Assembly: GCF_904063055.1 (NCBI RefSeq)
Contig: NZ_CAJFCN010000006.1
Location: 342,453 to 406,452 of the forward strand
DNA length: 64,000 nucleotides
Direction: 5' to 3'
DNA from: Pseudomonas paracarnis
GTDB taxonomy: Bacteria; Pseudomonadota; Gammaproteobacteria; Pseudomonadales; Pseudomonadaceae
This document shows, piece after piece, positions 54,061-63,080 of the stretch (its first letter is position 1; each line of letters opens with the position of its first letter). Position numbers and translations under genes: made by a program. Under the pieces are notes generated by a model that saw nothing but the letters and a program-made list of their open reading frames with translations, did not search any database and was not told the origin of the DNA.

Positions 54061-54876
54061 CTACTTTGTTGGGGTGCCGACAGGTTGTTGCAGTTGCGCT
54101 TTCCAACGCTCCAGATTGCGCTGCAGCGCGGCTTGAGCGGCACCGGAGGCGGGCAATTCTGTCATCTTTTTCGTCAGCTGTCCGCGAAGCCAAGGATCAT
54201 TGCAGGCCGAGTTGTGGGAAATCGCCAGGTACAGGCCAGGCTGGTCGACAGGCACCTCATGGGCCACCAGGTCATTACTCATGCCCAGGGTCTGGGCCAT
54301 GGCCATGCCGGAATAGCGCCCAGCCAGCACGTAGTCCACTTCACCGAGCAACAGTTTCTGGAAAGCCGGCGTCAAATTGGGCAGGCGTTGCAGGTTGAGT
54401 TGCTGGCTGGCGAAGGTTTCGAACTCCGCGCTCAAACGCGCACGTTCCGAAACTGCGCCTTTGTGGCCGTGCAAATCGGCGGCGGTGGAATAGACCACGG
54501 CTGAATCCTTGCGCGTCCATACCAGGTAGTCGGTCTGCATCAGCGCCGGATGGATGTAGTCGAAGTGGTCCAGCTCACCCAGATTCAGCGGTGCGTCGGC
54601 GAGAATGTCCATGCGCCCGCTACGCGCTTCATCCAGGGCCAGGGAGCGTTTGCCACCGTAGAGCAGGTCGATTTTCAGCCCGAGGTCCTTGCCCACTTGT
54701 TGCAGCACGTCAGCGGTCGCGCCGATCAGGTGCGTAGGGTCCTGAGGGTCGCGCCAGAGCAAAGGCGGTGCGTCCGGGCTGCCGGTGATTACCAGGCGCT
54801 CGCACTTGCCGGCGGCGAGCGTCAGGCTCGGCAGCAGCGTAAGGCCCAGCAGTAAGGCCCAGGGGCGCAGTTCCAT
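54061..54876 (-). CDS. Transporter substrate-binding domain protein
   Basis: A 271-residue periplasmic solute-binding-like protein with a signal peptide (LLLGLTLLPSLTLAAG) and an SBP type-3 fold. No permease or ATPase lies next to it, so it may act in sensing or envelope function with the DUF4398/OmpA pair. ATG at 54876 follows CGGGAGAG. Confidence 0.86.
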   Translation of the reverse strand: MELRPWALLLGLTLLPSLTLAAGKCERLVITGSPDAPPLLWRDPQDPTHLIGATADVLQQVGKDLGLKIDLLYGGKRSLALDEARSGRMDILADAPLNLGELDHFDYIHPALMQTDYLVWTRKDSAVVYSTAADLHGHKGAVSERARLSAEFETFASQQLNLQRLPNLTPAFQKLLLGEVDYVLAGRYSGMAMAQTLGMSNDLVAHEVPVDQPGLYLAISHNSACNDPWLRGQLTKKMTELPASGAAQAALQRNLERWKAQLQQPVGTPTK

Positions 54877-54897
54877 GGCAAGACTCTCCCGATCAGT

Positions 54898-54924
54898 AAA
54901 AAAAAACCCGGTCATAAGACCGGG
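54898..54924 (-). terminator. Terminator of the etfBA operon
   Basis: CCCGGTC-ATAA-GACCGGG hairpin followed on the minus strand by nine T, 25 bases after the etfA stop. Confidence 0.92.
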
Positions 54925-54948
54925 CTCTTTATAAGTGAAGCGGCTGGA

Positions 54949-55878
54949 TTAGACCAGCTTCTCCAATTCAGGTACGGCTTCGAACAAGTCCGCCACCAGG
55001 CCATAATCGGCTACCTGGAAGATCGGCGCTTCTTCGTCCTTGTTGATCGCAACGATCACCTTGGAATCTTTCATACCGGCCAAGTGCTGGATAGCGCCGG
55101 AGATACCGACGGCGATGTACAGCTGTGGCGCAACGATCTTGCCGGTCTGGCCGACCTGCATGTCGTTGGGTACAAAGCCTGCGTCGACAGCAGCGCGGGA
55201 AGCGCCGACCGCAGCACCCAGCTTGTCGGCCAGGGCGTACAGGTGTTTGAAGTTGTCACCGTTCTGCATGCCACGACCGCCGGAAACGACGATCTTGGCA
55301 GCGGTCAGTTCAGGACGGTCCGACTTGGCCAGCTCTTCGCCGACAAAGCTGGAAGTGCCAGCGTCGTGGGCAGCGGAGACGGCTTCAACGGCAGCCGAGC
55401 CACCTTCGGCAGCAACCGGGTCGAAACCGGTGGCGCGCACGGTGATGACCTTGACCGAGGCGTTGGACTGCACGGTAGCGATGGCGTTACCGGCGTAGAT
55501 CGGGCGCTTGAAGGTGTCGGCGCTTTCTACCGAGATGATCTCGGAGATCTGGTCAACGTCCAGCTGCGCGGCAACGCGTGGCAGGATGTTTTTGCCGTTG
55601 GAGGTAGCGGCGGCCAGGATGTGGCTGTAGCCAGCGCCAAGCTCGGCGACCAGCGGTGCAACGTTTTCCGGCAGCTGATGCGCATAAGCGGCATTGTCAG
55701 CGTTCAGGACTTTGCTCACGCCTGCGATTTTCGCAGCGGCTTCAACCACGGCGCCAGCGCCCTGCCCTGCTACCAGGACGTGGATGTCCCCACCGATTTT
55801 AGCGGCAGCGGCCACGGTGTTCAGGGTGGCCGGGGCCAGTACCTTGTTGTCGTGTTCAGCGATTACCAAGATAGTCAT
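54949..55878 (-). CDS. etfA: Electron transfer flavoprotein alpha subunit
   Basis: A 309-residue FAD-binding ETF alpha subunit. The C-terminal FAD motif includes VSGGRGMQNG, PQLYIAVGISGAIQHLAGM and VIVAINKDEEAPIF. Takes electrons from acyl-CoA dehydrogenases and passes them to ETF-QO. Two bases separate it from etfB. Confidence 0.96.
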   Translation of the reverse strand: MTILVIAEHDNKVLAPATLNTVAAAAKIGGDIHVLVAGQGAGAVVEAAAKIAGVSKVLNADNAAYAHQLPENVAPLVAELGAGYSHILAAATSNGKNILPRVAAQLDVDQISEIISVESADTFKRPIYAGNAIATVQSNASVKVITVRATGFDPVAAEGGSAAVEAVSAAHDAGTSSFVGEELAKSDRPELTAAKIVVSGGRGMQNGDNFKHLYALADKLGAAVGASRAAVDAGFVPNDMQVGQTGKIVAPQLYIAVGISGAIQHLAGMKDSKVIVAINKDEEAPIFQVADYGLVADLFEAVPELEKLV

Positions 55879-55880
55879 GA

Positions 55881-56630
55881 TTAGATTACCTTCGCTTCGT
55901 TTTTCAGTTTCTCGACCAGTTCAGCCACCGACTTGACCTTGATGCCCGCGCTGCGTGCAGCCGGCGCTTCGACTTTGACGGTCTTGTTGGTAGAGGCGGT
56001 GGAAACGCCCAAAGCGTCCGGAGTCAGCGTCTCCAGAGGCTTCTTCTTGGCTTTCATGATGTTTGGCAGGGACGCATAACGCGGCTCGTTCAAACGCAGG
56101 TCGGTGGTGACGATGGCCGGCAGTTTCAGGGAAACCGTCTGCGCGCCGCCGTCGATTTCACGGGTAACCGCAACGCTGTCGCCGCTCACTTCGACTTTCG
56201 AAGCGAAGGTGCCCTGGCCGTAACCGGTCAGTGCAGCCAGCATCTGGCCAGTCTGATTGTTGTCGCTGTCGATGGCTTGTTTGCCCAGGATCACCAGCTG
56301 AGGCTGTTCCTTGTCGACAACGGCCTTGAGCAGTTTGGCAACGGCCAGGGAGGTCAGCTCTTCAGCAGACTCCACCAGAATGGCGCGGTCGGCGCCCAGG
56401 GCCAAAGCGGTACGCAACTGCTCTTGGGCAGTGGTCGGCCCGATGGACACCACGACGATTTCCGTCGCCACGCCTTTCTCTTTCAGGCGTACGGCTTCTT
56501 CCACAGCGATTTCGCAGAAAGGGTTCATCGACATCTTGACGTTAGCAAGGTCGACGCCGGAATTGTCCGCCTTGACGCGAACTTTCACGTTGTAATCGAC
56601 AACGCGTTTGACAGCTACAAGAACCTTCAT
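55881..56630 (-). CDS. etfB: Electron transfer flavoprotein beta subunit
   Basis: A 249-residue ETF beta subunit, first gene of etfBA. It has the LGKQAIDSDNNQTGQMLA segment and the C-terminal recognition loop region. Partner of EtfA. Divergent from the ETF-QO gene across a 516-base regulatory region. Confidence 0.96.
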   Translation of the reverse strand: MKVLVAVKRVVDYNVKVRVKADNSGVDLANVKMSMNPFCEIAVEEAVRLKEKGVATEIVVVSIGPTTAQEQLRTALALGADRAILVESAEELTSLAVAKLLKAVVDKEQPQLVILGKQAIDSDNNQTGQMLAALTGYGQGTFASKVEVSGDSVAVTREIDGGAQTVSLKLPAIVTTDLRLNEPRYASLPNIMKAKKKPLETLTPDALGVSTASTNKTVKVEAPAARSAGIKVKSVAELVEKLKNEAKVI

Positions 56631-56997
56631 GGATTCCTCGTTACTCTCCGGTGAAAAGAAAGTCGCCTAGGCGAACCTGGCGGTTGATGCTCATCGGCAC
56701 ACAAGGGCACCTCCAAAGACCTCGGCAGTGGCCTTGCACACGGGAAATGACGACCGTTCGTCAGTGGTGACTGAGAGGTCATTCTTTATCGCGGCGTGTA
56801 AACTGCGCTCCAACGTTGGGGGGCGCATCACCTTTATTGCCTTCAGCCTGTCTTTGGACGTGCTCTTGAAACCTGCAGTCTGCCTACGGGAAGCGCAAAA
56901 CCGACCGTATCTTGACCGGAACGCCTATTCTGGTCAATACGGCAAAATGGTCAGTCATAAGCCCCGTTGCTTTGATTTATCTAGGCTGCAGGCAATT

Positions 56998-57011
56998 CAA
57001 ACAAACGTTTG
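56998..57011. promoter_or_regulatory. PsrA-type operator
   Basis: CAAAC-AAAC-GTTTG matches the PsrA consensus (C/G)AAAC-N2-4-GTTT(G/C) exactly. It ends two bases before the -35 of the ETF-QO promoter. PsrA is known to repress fatty-acid-linked electron transfer genes in P. aeruginosa, relieved by long-chain fatty acids. Confidence 0.75.
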
Positions 57012-57013
57012 TA

Positions 57014-57042
57014 TTGGACGCTGTCAGTGGTCTATATATAAT
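57014..57042 (+). promoter_or_regulatory. Sigma-70 promoter of ETF-QO
   Basis: TTGGAC (57014-57019) and a perfect TATAAT (57037-57042) with a 17-base spacer, about 100 bases before the ETF-QO start. Confidence 0.75.
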
Positions 57043-57146
57043 GCGCCACCTAGAGAGACAGGTGGGTGCTGCCTTCGCGCAGAACTACACCGAACCTCCA
57101 CCCATTAGAAAAAAAAGCCTGTTGAGCCTTGAGTAGGAGATAGCCT

Positions 57147-58811
57147 GTGGAACGCGAATACATGGAATTCGACGTGGTCATCGTCGGCGCTGGCCCGGCT
57201 GGCCTGTCTGCCGCCTGCCGACTGAAGCAGAAGGCCGCCGAAGCCGGTAAGGAAATCAGCGTCTGCGTGGTCGAGAAAGGCTCCGAAGTCGGCGCCCACA
57301 TCCTCTCCGGTGCCGTGTTTGAACCCCGTGCCCTGAATGAATTGTTCCCGGACTGGAAAGCACTCGGCGCCCCGCTCAACACCCCGGTGGTGCGCGATGA
57401 CATCTATGTACTGCGCAGCCCGGAAGCCTCCACCAAGGTGCCCGACTTCTTTGTGCCCAAGACCATGCACAACGAAGGCAACTACATCATTTCCCTGGGC
57501 AACCTGTGCCGCTGGCTGGCCCAGCAGGCCGAGAACCTGGGCGTGGAAATCTACCCAGGCTTCGCCGCCCAGGAAGCGCTGTTCGACGAGAACGGCGTGG
57601 TACGCGGCATCATCACCGGCGACCTTGGCGTTGACCGTGAAGGCAAGCCAAAAGACGGCCTGTACACCCCGGGCATGGAACTGCGTGGCAAGTACACGCT
57701 GTTCGCCGAAGGCTGCCGTGGCCACATCGGTAAGCAACTGATCCAGCGCTTCAACCTGGACAGCGACGCCGACGCCCAGCACTACGGCATCGGTCTGAAG
57801 GAAATCTGGGAAATCGACCCAGCCAAGCACCAGCCGGGCCTGGTGGTGCACACCGCCGGTTGGCCGCTGGACATCATGGGTAACGAGAACACCGGTGGCT
57901 CGTTCCTCTATCACCTGGAAAACAACCAGGTGGTGGTCGGCCTGATCGTCGACCTGTCCTACAGCAACACCTTCCTGTCGCCGTTCGATGAGTTCCAGCG
58001 CCTCAAGCACCACCCGGTGCTGGCCCAGTACCTGGAAGGCGGCAAGCGGGTCAGCTACGGCGCCCGCGCGATCTGCAAAGGCGGCCTGAATTCGCTGCCG
58101 AAGATGGTCTTCAAGGGTGGCGCGCTGATCGGTTGCGATCTGGGCACCCTGAACTTCGCCAAGATCAAAGGCAGCCATACCGCGATGAAGTCCGGCATGC
58201 TCGCCGCCGACGCCGTGGCCGACCGCCTGTTTGCCGAATCCGAGGGCGGCGACGAACTGACCGCGTATGTCGACAGCTTCAAAGCCAGCTGGCTGTATGA
58301 GGAACTGTTCGCCAGCCGCAATTTCGGCCCGGCCGTGCACAAGTTCGGCGCGATCATTGGCGGCGGTTTCAACTGGCTCGACCAGAACATTTTCGGCGGC
58401 AAGATCCCTTTCACCCTGCACGACACCAAGCCGGACTACGCCTGCCTGAAGCTGGCCAAAGACAGCCAGAAGATCGACTACCCCAAACCCGACGGCAAGT
58501 TGAGCTTCGACAAGCTGAGCTCGGTGTTCATCTCTGGCACCAACCATGAAGAAGAGCAGCCGTGCCACTTGAAGCTCAAAGACCCAAGCATCCCGATCGG
58601 CACCAACCTGCCGCTCTACGATGAACCGGCGCAGCGCTACTGCCCGGCTGGCGTGTATGAAGTGGTGACCAAGGAAGACGGCGAGAAGCGCTTCCAGATC
58701 AACGCCCAGAACTGCGTGCACTGCAAGACCTGTGACATCAAGGACCCTTCGCAGAACATCACCTGGGTGACACCGGAAGGTGCGGGTGGGCCGACTTACC
58801 CGAATATGTAA
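57147..58811 (+). CDS. Electron transfer flavoprotein-ubiquinone oxidoreductase
   Basis: A 554-residue inner-membrane flavoprotein that moves electrons from ETF to ubiquinone. N-terminal FAD motif VVIVGAGPAGLSAACRLK; C-terminal [4Fe-4S] cysteines in CPAG, NCVHCKTCDIKDP. Starts at GTG 57147, after AGGAGATAG. Full family length. Confidence 0.95.
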   Translation: MEREYMEFDVVIVGAGPAGLSAACRLKQKAAEAGKEISVCVVEKGSEVGAHILSGAVFEPRALNELFPDWKALGAPLNTPVVRDDIYVLRSPEASTKVPDFFVPKTMHNEGNYIISLGNLCRWLAQQAENLGVEIYPGFAAQEALFDENGVVRGIITGDLGVDREGKPKDGLYTPGMELRGKYTLFAEGCRGHIGKQLIQRFNLDSDADAQHYGIGLKEIWEIDPAKHQPGLVVHTAGWPLDIMGNENTGGSFLYHLENNQVVVGLIVDLSYSNTFLSPFDEFQRLKHHPVLAQYLEGGKRVSYGARAICKGGLNSLPKMVFKGGALIGCDLGTLNFAKIKGSHTAMKSGMLAADAVADRLFAESEGGDELTAYVDSFKASWLYEELFASRNFGPAVHKFGAIIGGGFNWLDQNIFGGKIPFTLHDTKPDYACLKLAKDSQKIDYPKPDGKLSFDKLSSVFISGTNHEEEQPCHLKLKDPSIPIGTNLPLYDEPAQRYCPAGVYEVVTKEDGEKRFQINAQNCVHCKTCDIKDPSQNITWVTPEGAGGPTYPNM

Positions 58812-58828
58812 GTCGTTCGCTTAACCCA

Positions 58829-58857
58829 AAAAGGCTCCCGAGATGGGAGCCTTTTTT
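58829..58857 (+). terminator. Rho-independent terminator of ETF-QO
   Basis: AAGGCTCCC-GAGAT-GGGAGCCTT hairpin with a T-run. Confidence 0.93.
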
Positions 58858-58877
58858 GTGGGCGACATCGAAAAAAA

Positions 58878-58965
58878 TGTGGGAGCTGGCTTGCCTGCGA
58901 TGGCGGCCTTCAGGTGCCAAATGTATGGCTGACCCGCCGCTATCGCAGGCAAGCCAGCTCCCACA
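58878..58965. repeat. REP inverted pair
   Basis: Inverted GTGGGAGCTGGCTTGCCTGC units between convergent ETF-QO and AraC genes. Confidence 0.85.
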
Positions 58966-58979
58966 ATGACCTTGTGGTG

Positions 58980-59873
58980 TCAGGCGGCCCGCTCTTCACC
59001 TGGGTTGCGCAGGAAATAGCGTTTGTACTCCCGGCTGAACTGCGACGTACTCTGGTACCCCACCTTGTGCGCCGCCTGCGCCACACTCATGCCTTCCACC
59101 AGCAGCAACTGCTGGGCCTTCAATAACCGCAAGCGCTTGAGGTACTGCACCGGTGACAACAAGGTGCAGCGTTTGAAATGCTCATGAAAGGTCGAGGCAC
59201 TCATGTGCGCAAATCCGGCCAACGTCTCGATATTCAGCGGCTCGGCGTAATGGGCATGCAGGTGATTCAATGAGGTGGCGATGCGCGAAAACTGCCCCTG
59301 TTGTTCCACCAGCGCACGCAACACATCCGCCTGAGGCCCACGCAAGGCGGTGAACAACAATTCGCGCACCCGCGCCGGGCCCATGATCCGGCTTTCCAGC
59401 GGATCGTGCAGGCACTGCAACAACCGCTCGACGCAGCCGCGCATCGCATCGTCCAGCACCACCGAACTCATCGATTCCAAGGTCTGCGCGGTCGGCGGTG
59501 GCCCGGCCTGCATGCCCATGGCAATCACCAACTCGCCCAACACCACGCGGTCGATGCCTACCGTCACGCCATACAGCGGCGCCTCGGGGGCCATGGCAAA
59601 GGTCTCGCATTCGAACGGCACCGGCATCGCCTGGATCAGGTAATGCCCGGCGCCATACTCCAGCGTGCGCGGGCCAAGGTAGGCGACTTTGCTGCCCTGG
59701 GCCACGAACATCAGGCTTGGCTCATAGATCTGCGGCCCACGCGCCACATCGCAACTGGCGCGCAGCACCTGCACACCGGGCAAGTGAGTCGGGGAAAAAC
59801 CGTCGCGGGGCGTGAGCCCTTCGATCAAGGCAACCAGCGTGGCATTGGCGTCCAAATGGCGGGTCAACAGCAT
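58980..59873 (-). CDS. AraC-family transcriptional regulator
   Basis: A 297-residue regulator with an N-terminal AraC_N cupin-type domain and a C-terminal double HTH (IETLAGFAHMSASTFHEHFK, AQAAHKVGYQSTSQFSREYK). Divergent from the zinc alcohol dehydrogenase gene at 60055 and likely its regulator. Inducer unknown. Confidence 0.91.
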   Translation of the reverse strand: MLLTRHLDANATLVALIEGLTPRDGFSPTHLPGVQVLRASCDVARGPQIYEPSLMFVAQGSKVAYLGPRTLEYGAGHYLIQAMPVPFECETFAMAPEAPLYGVTVGIDRVVLGELVIAMGMQAGPPPTAQTLESMSSVVLDDAMRGCVERLLQCLHDPLESRIMGPARVRELLFTALRGPQADVLRALVEQQGQFSRIATSLNHLHAHYAEPLNIETLAGFAHMSASTFHEHFKRCTLLSPVQYLKRLRLLKAQQLLLVEGMSVAQAAHKVGYQSTSQFSREYKRYFLRNPGEERAA

Positions 59874-60054
59874 GGCAAAAAACTTCGCGAATAAGGGATG
59901 ACAGCATCATCGCAGGTCTGGCGGCCAATATATCCAAACCTCAGGCACTGCCGGACGAATAGGCATGAGACTCGGAGCATTTGCCATGTTCGCGCCCCCA
60001 GGCCGACGCGCAGAATTCGCCACCTCTGCAGTCCAAGCTTTTGTGAGGTTTACT

Positions 60055-61107
60055 ATGTACACCGCCATCGGTTACGCCGCCCAGTCGGCCACCACGCCCC
60101 TCGCCCCGATGTCATTTGAACGCCGCAGCCCGCGCGTCGATGACGTGGCCATCGAGATTCTCTACTGCGGCGTGTGCCACTCCGATATCCACCAGGCTCG
60201 CAACGAGTGGGGCATCGCCGTGTACCCGTTGATGCCGGGCCACGAAATTGTCGGCAAGGTCACCGCCATCGGCGCCAATGTGACTGCCCATAAAGTCGGC
60301 GACCTGGTGGGCGTAGGCTGCATGGTGGACTCGTGCCGTCACTGCGAAGCCTGCCAATCGGACCTTGAGCAATACTGCCTCGAAGGCCCGACCATGACCT
60401 ATGCCACGCCGGACCGCGTGGATGGCAGCAACACCATGGGCGGTTACTCCGACAGCATCGTGGTCAGCGAACATTTCGTGGTGAAGATCCCGGCCAAGCT
60501 CGACCTGGCCAGCGCTGCGCCGATCCTGTGTGCAGGTATCACCACTTACTCGCCGCTCAAGCACTACGGCGTGAAAGCCGGCGATAAAGTCGGGATTCTC
60601 GGCATGGGCGGTCTGGGCCACATGGGCATCAAGTTCGCCAAGGCCATGGGTGCCGAAGTGACGCTGTTCACGCGTTCGGCGAGCAAGGCCGAGGAAGGCC
60701 GTCGCCAGGGCGCCGACCATGTGATCGTGTCCACTGATGCCGAGCAGATGAAAGCTGCTGCCGGGCACTTCGACTTCCTGCTCGACACCATCCCGGTGCA
60801 GCACGACCTGAACCCCTACCTCGATGTGCTGCGCTTTGACGGCGTGCATATCCTGGTCGGCCTGATCGAGCCGGTGGACCCGCCCGTCAACGCCGCCAAG
60901 CTGGTATTGGGCCGTAAAGTCTTGGCCGGCTCGCTGATCGGCGGCATTGCCGAAACCCAGGAAGTCCTGGATTTCTGCGCCGAGCACAACATCACCTGCG
61001 ACATCGAGATGCTCGACATCCGGCAGATCAACGAAGCTTACGCACGCATGATTGCCGGTGATGTGAAGTACCGCTTTGTCATCGACATGGCAAGCCTCAA
61101 AGCCTGA
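60055..61107 (+). CDS. NAD(P)-dependent zinc alcohol dehydrogenase (YahK/CAD-like)
   Basis: A 350-residue medium-chain dehydrogenase. Catalytic zinc: CGVCHSDIH and GHEIVGKV. Structural zinc: CRHCEACQSDLEQYC. Rossmann: GILGMGGLGHMG. Most like the cinnamyl-alcohol/YahK aldehyde reductases. The ATG at 60055 follows TGAGGTT; the longer frame is rejected. Confidence 0.91.
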   Translation: MYTAIGYAAQSATTPLAPMSFERRSPRVDDVAIEILYCGVCHSDIHQARNEWGIAVYPLMPGHEIVGKVTAIGANVTAHKVGDLVGVGCMVDSCRHCEACQSDLEQYCLEGPTMTYATPDRVDGSNTMGGYSDSIVVSEHFVVKIPAKLDLASAAPILCAGITTYSPLKHYGVKAGDKVGILGMGGLGHMGIKFAKAMGAEVTLFTRSASKAEEGRRQGADHVIVSTDAEQMKAAAGHFDFLLDTIPVQHDLNPYLDVLRFDGVHILVGLIEPVDPPVNAAKLVLGRKVLAGSLIGGIAETQEVLDFCAEHNITCDIEMLDIRQINEAYARMIAGDVKYRFVIDMASLKA

Positions 61108-61911
61108 TCAGGCCTTGGCGCCCAACTCCGCTGACAGCCGGGCTGCGACCTGTTTGATCACAGGAATCAGCTCGGCCATTTTCTCCAGCGGCATGTAGGG
61201 CACCGTACTGGCGATGCTGATGCCGGCGACGATGCGCCCGCTGGCATCGCGCACCGGTGCGGCCACGCAGCGGATCGAAGGCTCGTTGTCTTCGAGGTCA
61301 AACGCGTAGCCACCCTCGACATACTCATGCATGCGTTGTTCGAGCTGCGCCCAGGATTGCTCCGGGTGCTGCGGCCATTGCAGGCTTTTGCCCGCCGTCG
61401 GCAAGCTCGCCTCGTACAAGCGCTGCCACTCCTGCGGCGAGTCATCCAGCATCAACGCCTTGCCGATACCGGTGCGCGCCAACGGCATGCGATGGCCGAC
61501 CCGCGAGCGCATTTCCGGCCCATTGCGGCCGGGGTTCTTGTGCAGGTAAAGCACCTCGTCGTACTCACGAATCGCCAGGTGAATGGTATCGCCGGTCAGC
61601 GCCGACAATTCATCCAGGTAGGGCACCGCCAGGTTCACCAAGGGCAACTCTTCACGGGCCTGGAACCCTAACTCGATCAGCTTGGGCCCCAGCAGATAAC
61701 CGACCTGGGGCACCACACGCAGGTAACGCTCGTCCACCAGGCAACTGGCCAGGCGGTGCGTCGTGCTGCGCGTGGTGCCGATGCGCCGGGCGATCTCCTT
61801 GAGATCCCGCGCACCAGCCGCCACCGCTTGCACCACCCCCAAGCCGCGCAACAGGGTCTGGGTGCCGGTGGGGGCGGCGTCTTTGACGGGGGTGGGGGCG
61901 TTTTCCTGCAT
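61108..61911 (-). CDS. IclR-family transcriptional regulator
   Basis: A 267-residue IclR protein: N-terminal winged helix (DLKEIARRIGTTRSTTHRLA) and C-terminal effector domain (GISIASTVPYMPLEKM). It lies upstream in orientation from nothing obvious; the arabinose transporter genes next to it run the same way, so it may control sugar genes outside the window. Confidence 0.9.
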   Translation of the reverse strand: MQENAPTPVKDAAPTGTQTLLRGLGVVQAVAAGARDLKEIARRIGTTRSTTHRLASCLVDERYLRVVPQVGYLLGPKLIELGFQAREELPLVNLAVPYLDELSALTGDTIHLAIREYDEVLYLHKNPGRNGPEMRSRVGHRMPLARTGIGKALMLDDSPQEWQRLYEASLPTAGKSLQWPQHPEQSWAQLEQRMHEYVEGGYAFDLEDNEPSIRCVAAPVRDASGRIVAGISIASTVPYMPLEKMAELIPVIKQVAARLSAELGAKA

Positions 61912-61981
61912 ATCGGGCCTATAAGTATGAAAGCGGGGGCATTATGGCAAATACCGCCCTCCTGAACACAGAAGATCCAAG

Positions 61982-62069
61982 GTGGGAGCTGGCTTGCCTG
62001 CGATGGCGGTGGGTCAATTAAAGATGGGCTGGCTGACACACCGCTATCGCAGGCAAGCCAGCTCCCACA
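61982..62069. repeat. REP inverted pair
   Basis: Inverted GTGGGAGCTGGCTTGCCTGC units between araH and the IclR gene. Confidence 0.85.
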
Positions 62070-62092
62070 GTTTGATCTTCACAGGGCGAACA

Positions 62093-63058
62093 TCAGCGTT
62101 GCTTCATGCGGTCGATGATGACGGCCAGCAAGAGGATCGAGCCACGAATCACATATTGATAAAAGGTATCGATGTTCTTCAGGTTCATCGCATTCTCGAT
62201 GATCGCCAGAATCAATACCCCGGCAATCACATGGCGGATCATGCCAATGCCGCCGCTCAAGGACACACCGCCCAGCACACAGGCCGAAATCACGGTCAGC
62301 TCGAACCCCTGGCCAATCATCGGCTGGCCCGAGGTCATGCGTGACGCGAGGATCACCCCGGCCAAGGCGCCGATCAAACCGTGCACGGCAAAGATAATGA
62401 TCTTGGTGCGATCGACATTCACCCCCGCGAGTAACGCGGCTTCCTGGTTGCCGCCAATGGCCATGGTGTTGCGCCCGTAGGTGGTGTAATTGAGCAACCA
62501 GCCAAAGAACACAAAGCACAGCACGGTGATGATGATCGGCACCGGCACGCCCAGCAGCTGGCCGTTGCCGAACACGAAGAACCCTTCATTCATCACCCCC
62601 ACCGCCTTGCCGTTGGAGAAGATGTAGGCCAGTCCGCGCACGATCTGCATGGTCGCCAAGGTGGCAATCAACGCGTTGATGCGCAGCTTGGCGATCACAA
62701 TGCCGTTGATCAGCCCTACCACCAGGCCCATGGCCAAGGCTGCCGACACGCCGAGTGCCACGCTGTCGGTGTCGCGCATCACGATGCCCGCCACCACCCC
62801 GGCACAGGCGATCACCGAACCCACCGACAAGTCGAAGTGCCCCGACGCCAGGCAGAACAGCATGGTGCAGGCGGCGATACCCACGGTGGAAATCGCCAGA
62901 CCGAGGCCGCGCATGTTCAACGGAGACAGGAAGTTATCGATGAACACCGCGCTGAGCACAAAAATGCCCAGCGCCGCCAACAGCATCACCCAATCATCGA
63001 GAAATTTGCGCTGATTGAAACCTGGCCAGAAGCCCTTTGCTGTTTTTACCTCAGACAT
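62093..63058 (-). CDS. araH: L-arabinose ABC transporter permease AraH
   Basis: A 321-residue permease of the ribose/xylose/arabinose (RbsC-like) family with about ten helices. The segments SGHFDLSVGSVIACAGVVAG and AVHGLIGALAGVIL are typical. It follows the ATPase gene by 22 bases. ATG at 63058 is preferred to a TTG two codons earlier. Confidence 0.86.
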   Translation of the reverse strand: MSEVKTAKGFWPGFNQRKFLDDWVMLLAALGIFVLSAVFIDNFLSPLNMRGLGLAISTVGIAACTMLFCLASGHFDLSVGSVIACAGVVAGIVMRDTDSVALGVSAALAMGLVVGLINGIVIAKLRINALIATLATMQIVRGLAYIFSNGKAVGVMNEGFFVFGNGQLLGVPVPIIITVLCFVFFGWLLNYTTYGRNTMAIGGNQEAALLAGVNVDRTKIIIFAVHGLIGALAGVILASRMTSGQPMIGQGFELTVISACVLGGVSLSGGIGMIRHVIAGVLILAIIENAMNLKNIDTFYQYVIRGSILLLAVIIDRMKQR

Positions 63059-63080
63059 AGCCAAACCCTCTTATTCTTGT

